A stretch of DNA of 7,559 nt, from positions 1-7,559 of the forward strand of contig JAJRBL010000253.1 in NCBI GenBank assembly GCA_028679485.1. Reading direction: 5' to 3'. The notes under the pieces are model-generated. The model was not told the DNA's origin, made no database searches, and saw only the letters and a list, made by a program, of their open reading frames with translations. This stretch comes from Methanospirillum sp. (GTDB lineage: Archaea; Halobacteriota; Methanomicrobia; Methanomicrobiales; Methanospirillaceae). The translations under genes were made by a program, and so were the position numbers. Shown piece by piece: positions 4,604-7,559 of this stretch. Position 1 is the first letter of the stretch. Each line of letters begins with the position of its first letter.

Positions 4604-6100
4604 TCATACTCCTTCCTGATCCTCCCGAGCCGGGGATACAATCTTCCCGGGCTGGTAGTCGGGATGTACCTCCTGGCGTGCAAAGAACGCAAACACCAGG
4701 ATGGTGATGCTGATAATGAATGCGTACAAAAACGCCTGATCAAACCCCCGGGTGAGATCCCCCATGCTGATCCCTGCCAGGGTCTCCATGGTTCCCCTGC
4801 TGATACCGATGGATGGCAGACCCTCCATGAATATGATATTGAAGAGAGCGATTCCCATGGAAAGGGGTAAAAACCGTAAAAGACTGATTAAACTTGATAT
4901 CATGCCCTGGTATCTCTTTGAGACCGCGTTTATGATCATGTTTGATCCTGATGTGGTTATCGAACCGGCCCCGAACCCGATTAAAACAAGGCATAAAACC
5001 ATGAACCAGTCATTGGTATCTCCCGAAACAGAGGTCAGCAGGAGATAACCGATGGCCAGGGGAATCCATGAGGCAATATTGATCGTTCTGCCGCCGATCT
5101 TGTGATACACCATACCTCCGAGGATCCCTCCGGCCATAAGGCCGATCGAGAGTCCGGTGTATACCAGCCCTACCACCGAAGGGGGATGTTCCTTCACGTA
5201 CTGGAGGTAAAAGGGAACCAGGTACATGATTCCTGCCAGGGTGAAGTTCACCATGATAACCATAAGAGTAGTCAGAAGGAAATTTTTCTGTTTAAAGAGA
5301 CGGATTTCAAGCAGGGGATCCGCGACATTGAGTTCACGCCATGCAAATCCGCCGAGGCAGATCCCTGCCAGCACAAAAGAGCCCAGGATTGCCGGATTAG
5401 TCCATCCAAATGCCGGACCCTTTGAGAATGCAAAGAGCAGCGAGGCCAGTCCGATAAAGATCAAAACCGCTCCGCCCCGATCAAATCCGGTTCTCGCTTT
5501 TTTGGCTGAGATATCAGGAATGATCTTCTTCCCGAGGAGGATAGTACAGATTCCTATGGGAATATTGATGAAAAAGATCCAGCTCCAGGAGAGGTACTGG
5601 GTCAGAATACCCCCGATAACCGGCCCGATTGCCATCCCCAGGGCTGCCATCGTGAAGATTGTACCCATGGCCTTTCCCCTCATCTCAAGAGGGATATAGG
5701 CGGCGATCATCCCCGGCCCGATGGCTGTTATCATGGTAGCCCCGATCGCCTGGAGAACCCTTGAAGCGATAAATACCGGGAAAGAGTCCAGGAAAACGGG
5801 CAGAAATCCACATACGAAGGATCCGAGGGTGAAGATCAGGAAACCTGACAGGAACATTTTTTTGAATCCGATACCGTCGGAGATTTTACCGAAGATGAGG
5901 ACACACCCGGCCATGATGAGTATGTATACCGTCAGCACCAGGCTCGCGGTTCCAGGCAGGATATTGAAGAGTTTCGAGATCGTCGGGAGGGCAACGTTCA
6001 CGATGGATGCATCCAGGGCAGACATGAAATTGGCCAGGGCTATGGTTACCATGAGGAGCGTATACCGGTTCCGGGATATATCCTGCCCCTGTGATTCCAT
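4604..6100 (-). CDS. MFS multidrug efflux transporter, DHA2 family, 14 TM (EmrB/QacA-like)
   Basis: A 498-residue proton-driven exporter of the DHA2 drug:H+ antiporter family. Family motifs are present in order: D1 LDASIVNVALPTI (29-41) in TM1, motif A GKISDGIGFKKMF (71-83) between TM2 and TM3, motif B Arg114 in ASRVLQAIG, and antiporter motif C GMAIGPVIGG (155-164) in TM5. The WSWIFFINIPIG stretch (172-183) is also typical. Fourteen hydrophobic segments fit the length. The substrate cannot be predicted and names such as emrB would over-reach. The N-terminus is short and the C-terminus is a soluble tail from about 475. No Shine-Dalgarno precedes ATG 6100, so a leaderless or weakly initiated message is possible; TATA-like TTTAAG lies at 6136-6141 on the minus strand. 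It is divergent from the aldo/keto reductase and convergent with the secreted protein gene, 97 bp away. Confidence 0.93.
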   Translation of the reverse strand: MESQGQDISRNRYTLLMVTIALANFMSALDASIVNVALPTISKLFNILPGTASLVLTVYILIMAGCVLIFGKISDGIGFKKMFLSGFLIFTLGSFVCGFLPVFLDSFPVFIASRVLQAIGATMITAIGPGMIAAYIPLEMRGKAMGTIFTMAALGMAIGPVIGGILTQYLSWSWIFFINIPIGICTILLGKKIIPDISAKKARTGFDRGGAVLIFIGLASLLFAFSKGPAFGWTNPAILGSFVLAGICLGGFAWRELNVADPLLEIRLFKQKNFLLTTLMVIMVNFTLAGIMYLVPFYLQYVKEHPPSVVGLVYTGLSIGLMAGGILGGMVYHKIGGRTINIASWIPLAIGYLLLTSVSGDTNDWFMVLCLVLIGFGAGSITTSGSNMIINAVSKRYQGMISSLISLLRFLPLSMGIALFNIIFMEGLPSIGISRGTMETLAGISMGDLTRGFDQAFLYAFIISITILVFAFFARQEVHPDYQPGKIVSPAREDQEGV

Positions 6101-6173
6101 CGCTGAAGGTTTTAAACTGAAAACATAAGTAGATTCTTAAACGCCTTATCCTCGCCTCTGCGAAAGAAATTTC

Positions 6174-6199
6174 ATCAGGCTGGAATATCCATGCCTGAT
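6174..6199. repeat. Strong imperfect hairpin in the MFS/reductase divergent region
   Basis: ATCAGGC (6174-6180) pairs with GCCTGAT (6193-6199), and inside it TGGA (6181-6184) pairs with TCCA (6188-6191) around ATA. This gives an 11-bp stem interrupted only by T6192. It sits about 75 bases upstream of the MFS start and 90 upstream of the reductase, between two promoters. It is more likely an operator or RNA leader element than a terminator, since no U-run follows. Function unknown. Confidence 0.45.
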
Positions 6200-6236
6200 C
6201 TCCTGCCGGTATTTCTATATGCCGGGAAGCGTAACC

Positions 6237-6243
6237 CTATATT
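6237..6243 (+). promoter_or_regulatory. TATA box of the aldo/keto reductase gene
   Basis: CTATATT is a good archaeal TATA element. Transcription would start about 25-27 bases on, near 6265, leaving a short leader with GAAGGGG (6278-6284) six bases before ATG 6291. The operator-like repeats begin one base after it, so a bound repressor would cover the start site. Confidence 0.5.
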
Positions 6244-6269
6244 GACTAATCAGTCTAGACTATCCAGTC
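6244..6269 (+). promoter_or_regulatory. Tandem operator: two GACT-N4-AGTC units
   Basis: Two 12-bp units, 6244-6255 and 6258-6269, agree at 10 of 12 positions and are offset by 14 bases. Each is itself an inverted repeat (GACT, four bases, AGTC). They lie between the TATA box and the predicted transcription start of the reductase, the usual place for a repressor. The possible TetR-type gene after the reductase is a natural candidate to bind here. The layout is seen directly; the binder is inferred. Confidence 0.55.
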
Positions 6270-6290
6270 GATTACCTGAAGGGGAATATC

Positions 6291-7493
6291 ATGCAGTACA
6301 GGAGAGTACCAAAAACCGGGGACCGGCTTTCTGCACTTGGATTCGGGGCAATGCGTCTTCCCATGAAGAGGGGCAGGATTGACGAGGAGAAAGCAACCCT
6401 TCTCCTCCGGGAGGCTATAGATAGCGGGATAAATTATGTCGATACGGCATTTACGTATCATGGCGGAGAGAGTGAAAAATTTCTGGGCCTGGCACTCCGT
6501 GACGGATACCGGGAGAAGGTCAGGCTTGCTGACAAACTCCCGCCCTGGAACGTGGAGATAAGGGAGGATATGGATAAAATCCTGGATATCCAGTTAAAAC
6601 GCCTGGCAACCGATCACATCGATTACTACCTGCTGCATTCCCTGAACGGTCCGACCTGGAGACGGCTTTCCGGTCTCGGGGTTATTGAATTCCTTGAATC
6701 TGCAAGGAATGCAGGAAAGATCCGGAACATCGGTTTCTCCTTCCATGGTGACCGGAGATCTTTTAGGGAGATCGTTGATGCATATGACTGGACGTTCTGC
6801 CAGATCCAGTATAACTTTCTCGACGAGGAGAACCAGGCAGGGACAGAAGGTCTCCAATATGCTGCGTCAAAACAGATCGCGGTCATGGTGATGGAACCTC
6901 TCCGGGGTGGAGTGCTCGCAGGAAAACTCCCGGAAGAGGTCGTAAGTCTCTATGAATCAGCAGAAAAGAGGCTTTCAGCAGCTGGATGGGGTCTTTCCTG
7001 GGTTTGGAACCATCCTGAGGTAACGGTAGTTCTCTCCGGGATGAACGATACGAAACACCTGGCAGAGAACCTGGCTACCTGTGAAACTGCCCTCCCCGGT
7101 ACCCTGGATGAGAAGGAACAGGAGATGATGCAAAAGGTCCAGGCAGTATTCAGACGACTCATGAAGATCGGATGCACCGGGTGCTCGTACTGCATGCCCT
7201 GCCCGTCCGGTGTCAATATTCCCCAGTGTTTTTACTTTTACAACCAGTATTACATGACCGGAGACCGGTTAATCACGAGGGGTTTTTACGCGATGCAACT
7301 CATGGGCGGCATGGGTGAACCAGCCAATGCATCGCTCTGCAGAAACTGCGGAAAATGCGAAGTGATCTGTCCCCAGCATATTCCGATACCTGATGAACTG
7401 AAGAAGGTCTCGAGCAAACTCGACGGGATATCTACCAGGATCATCTTCATGTTCGCGAAACGACTCTTCAGAATGAAAGCAGAGGATGAATAA
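6291..7493 (+). CDS. Aldo/keto reductase with C-terminal Fe-S cluster domain (COG1453 type)
   Basis: A 400-residue cytosolic oxidoreductase. Residues 1-285 form an aldo/keto reductase TIM barrel with the complete catalytic tetrad: Asp51 and Tyr56 (VDTAFTYHGG), Lys82 (ADKLP) and His116 (LLHSL). Typical later strands follow: GKIRNIGFSFHG (142-153), QIQYNF (171-176), VMEPLRGG (200-207). NAD(P)H-dependent reduction of a carbonyl is expected; the substrate is unknown. The C-terminal domain holds two cysteine sets, Cys295-x2-Cys298-x2-Cys301-x2-Cys304-Pro and Cys350-x2-Cys353-x2-Cys356-x3-Cys360-Pro, plus Cys313, consistent with one or two [4Fe-4S] clusters. This fusion is common in methanogens and anaerobes (COG1453) and suggests electron exchange with ferredoxin or flavin partners. 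It starts at ATG 6291 with GAAGGGG upstream. It is divergent from the MFS pump and followed by a possible regulator 27 bp on. Confidence 0.93.
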   Translation: MQYRRVPKTGDRLSALGFGAMRLPMKRGRIDEEKATLLLREAIDSGINYVDTAFTYHGGESEKFLGLALRDGYREKVRLADKLPPWNVEIREDMDKILDIQLKRLATDHIDYYLLHSLNGPTWRRLSGLGVIEFLESARNAGKIRNIGFSFHGDRRSFREIVDAYDWTFCQIQYNFLDEENQAGTEGLQYAASKQIAVMVMEPLRGGVLAGKLPEEVVSLYESAEKRLSAAGWGLSWVWNHPEVTVVLSGMNDTKHLAENLATCETALPGTLDEKEQEMMQKVQAVFRRLMKIGCTGCSYCMPCPSGVNIPQCFYFYNQYYMTGDRLITRGFYAMQLMGGMGEPANASLCRNCGKCEVICPQHIPIPDELKKVSSKLDGISTRIIFMFAKRLFRMKAEDE

Positions 7494-7520
7494 CCGGGGG
7501 AAAACCGGAACAGGGTCTGC

Positions 7521-7559
7521 ATGACGAAACCAGATAATGAACCGGATAAACGGGAACAG
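7521..7559 (+). CDS. Start of a gene, possibly a TetR-family repressor (cut by window edge)
   Basis: ATG 7521 opens a frame running off the window after 13 codons, MTKPDNEPDKREQ. A hydrophilic start ending in KREQ is the common lead-in to the first helix of TetR-family DNA-binding domains. The gene follows the reductase by 27 bp, and the dyad-containing reductase promoter fits a TetR-type repressor. Thirteen residues cannot prove the family. The ribosome site is weak (CAGGG, six bases before the ATG). Confidence 0.4.
   Translation, partial: MTKPDNEPDKREQ

Noticed and set aside
4664..5699. Several plus-strand open frames opposite the MFS gene
   Set aside because: All are antisense to conserved transmembrane segments and motifs of the transporter; none has a recognisable domain.
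6252..6261. AGTCTAGACT palindrome read as a separate site
   Set aside because: It is produced by the junction of the two GACT-N4-AGTC units and is better explained by the tandem arrangement.
6191..6382. 63-codon plus-strand frame across the reductase promoter
   Set aside because: It covers the operator and overlaps the reductase start out of frame, with no ribosome site and no domain.

Overview
The window looks archaeal and most likely comes from a methanogen of the Methanomicrobiales (Methanospirillum/Methanoregula-like). This is inference, not a database match. It rests on TATA-type promoter elements without bacterial -35/-10 pairs, starts with weak or no Shine-Dalgarno (one apparently leaderless), a U-rich terminator without a strong hairpin, short ATGA-overlapping gene pairs, and family content: an aldo/keto reductase with a C-terminal Fe-S domain, an HTH-FHA fusion beside a membrane Ser/Thr kinase, and a DUF4405-like protein beside a secreted Cys-rich peptide. 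No rRNA, tRNA, CRISPR array or insertion sequence was seen, and no gene-free stretch exceeds 300 bases.

Layout. (1) Bases 1-987, minus strand: a small HTH protein with a CxxC-x5-C cluster, overlapping by ATGA a multi-pass membrane protein cut off by the left edge. A perfect inverted repeat sits directly on the HTH gene's start. (2) Bases 1129-3181, minus strand: a two-gene operon of an ArsR-like winged helix fused to an FHA domain, followed 13 bp later by a four-TM protein kinase. A 42-codon reading frame lies upstream and overlaps the regulator start. (3) Bases 3182-3447: a divergent control region rich in dyads. (4) Bases 3448-4506, plus strand: a DUF4405-like two-helix membrane protein, a secreted Cys-rich protein with an Asp-rich loop (ATGA overlap), then a secreted small beta-type protein. 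(5) Bases 4604-6100, minus strand: a 14-TM drug-efflux-type MFS transporter. (6) Bases 6101-6290: a second divergent control region with a strong hairpin and a tandem operator-like element. (7) Bases 6291-7493, plus strand: the aldo/keto reductase, followed by the first 13 codons of a possible TetR-type regulator running off the right edge.

How the genes may work together. Region 2 reads as a self-contained phospho-threonine switch: a membrane sensor kinase could phosphorylate a threonine that the FHA domain of its DNA-binding partner recognises. Both proteins carry the same N-terminal TILTE motif, a candidate shared phospho-site. Regions 5-7 look like a detoxification locus (efflux pump, reductase, possible TetR repressor) organised around the 6174-6269 control elements. 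Region 4 looks like an extracytoplasmic redox or metal module of unknown function.
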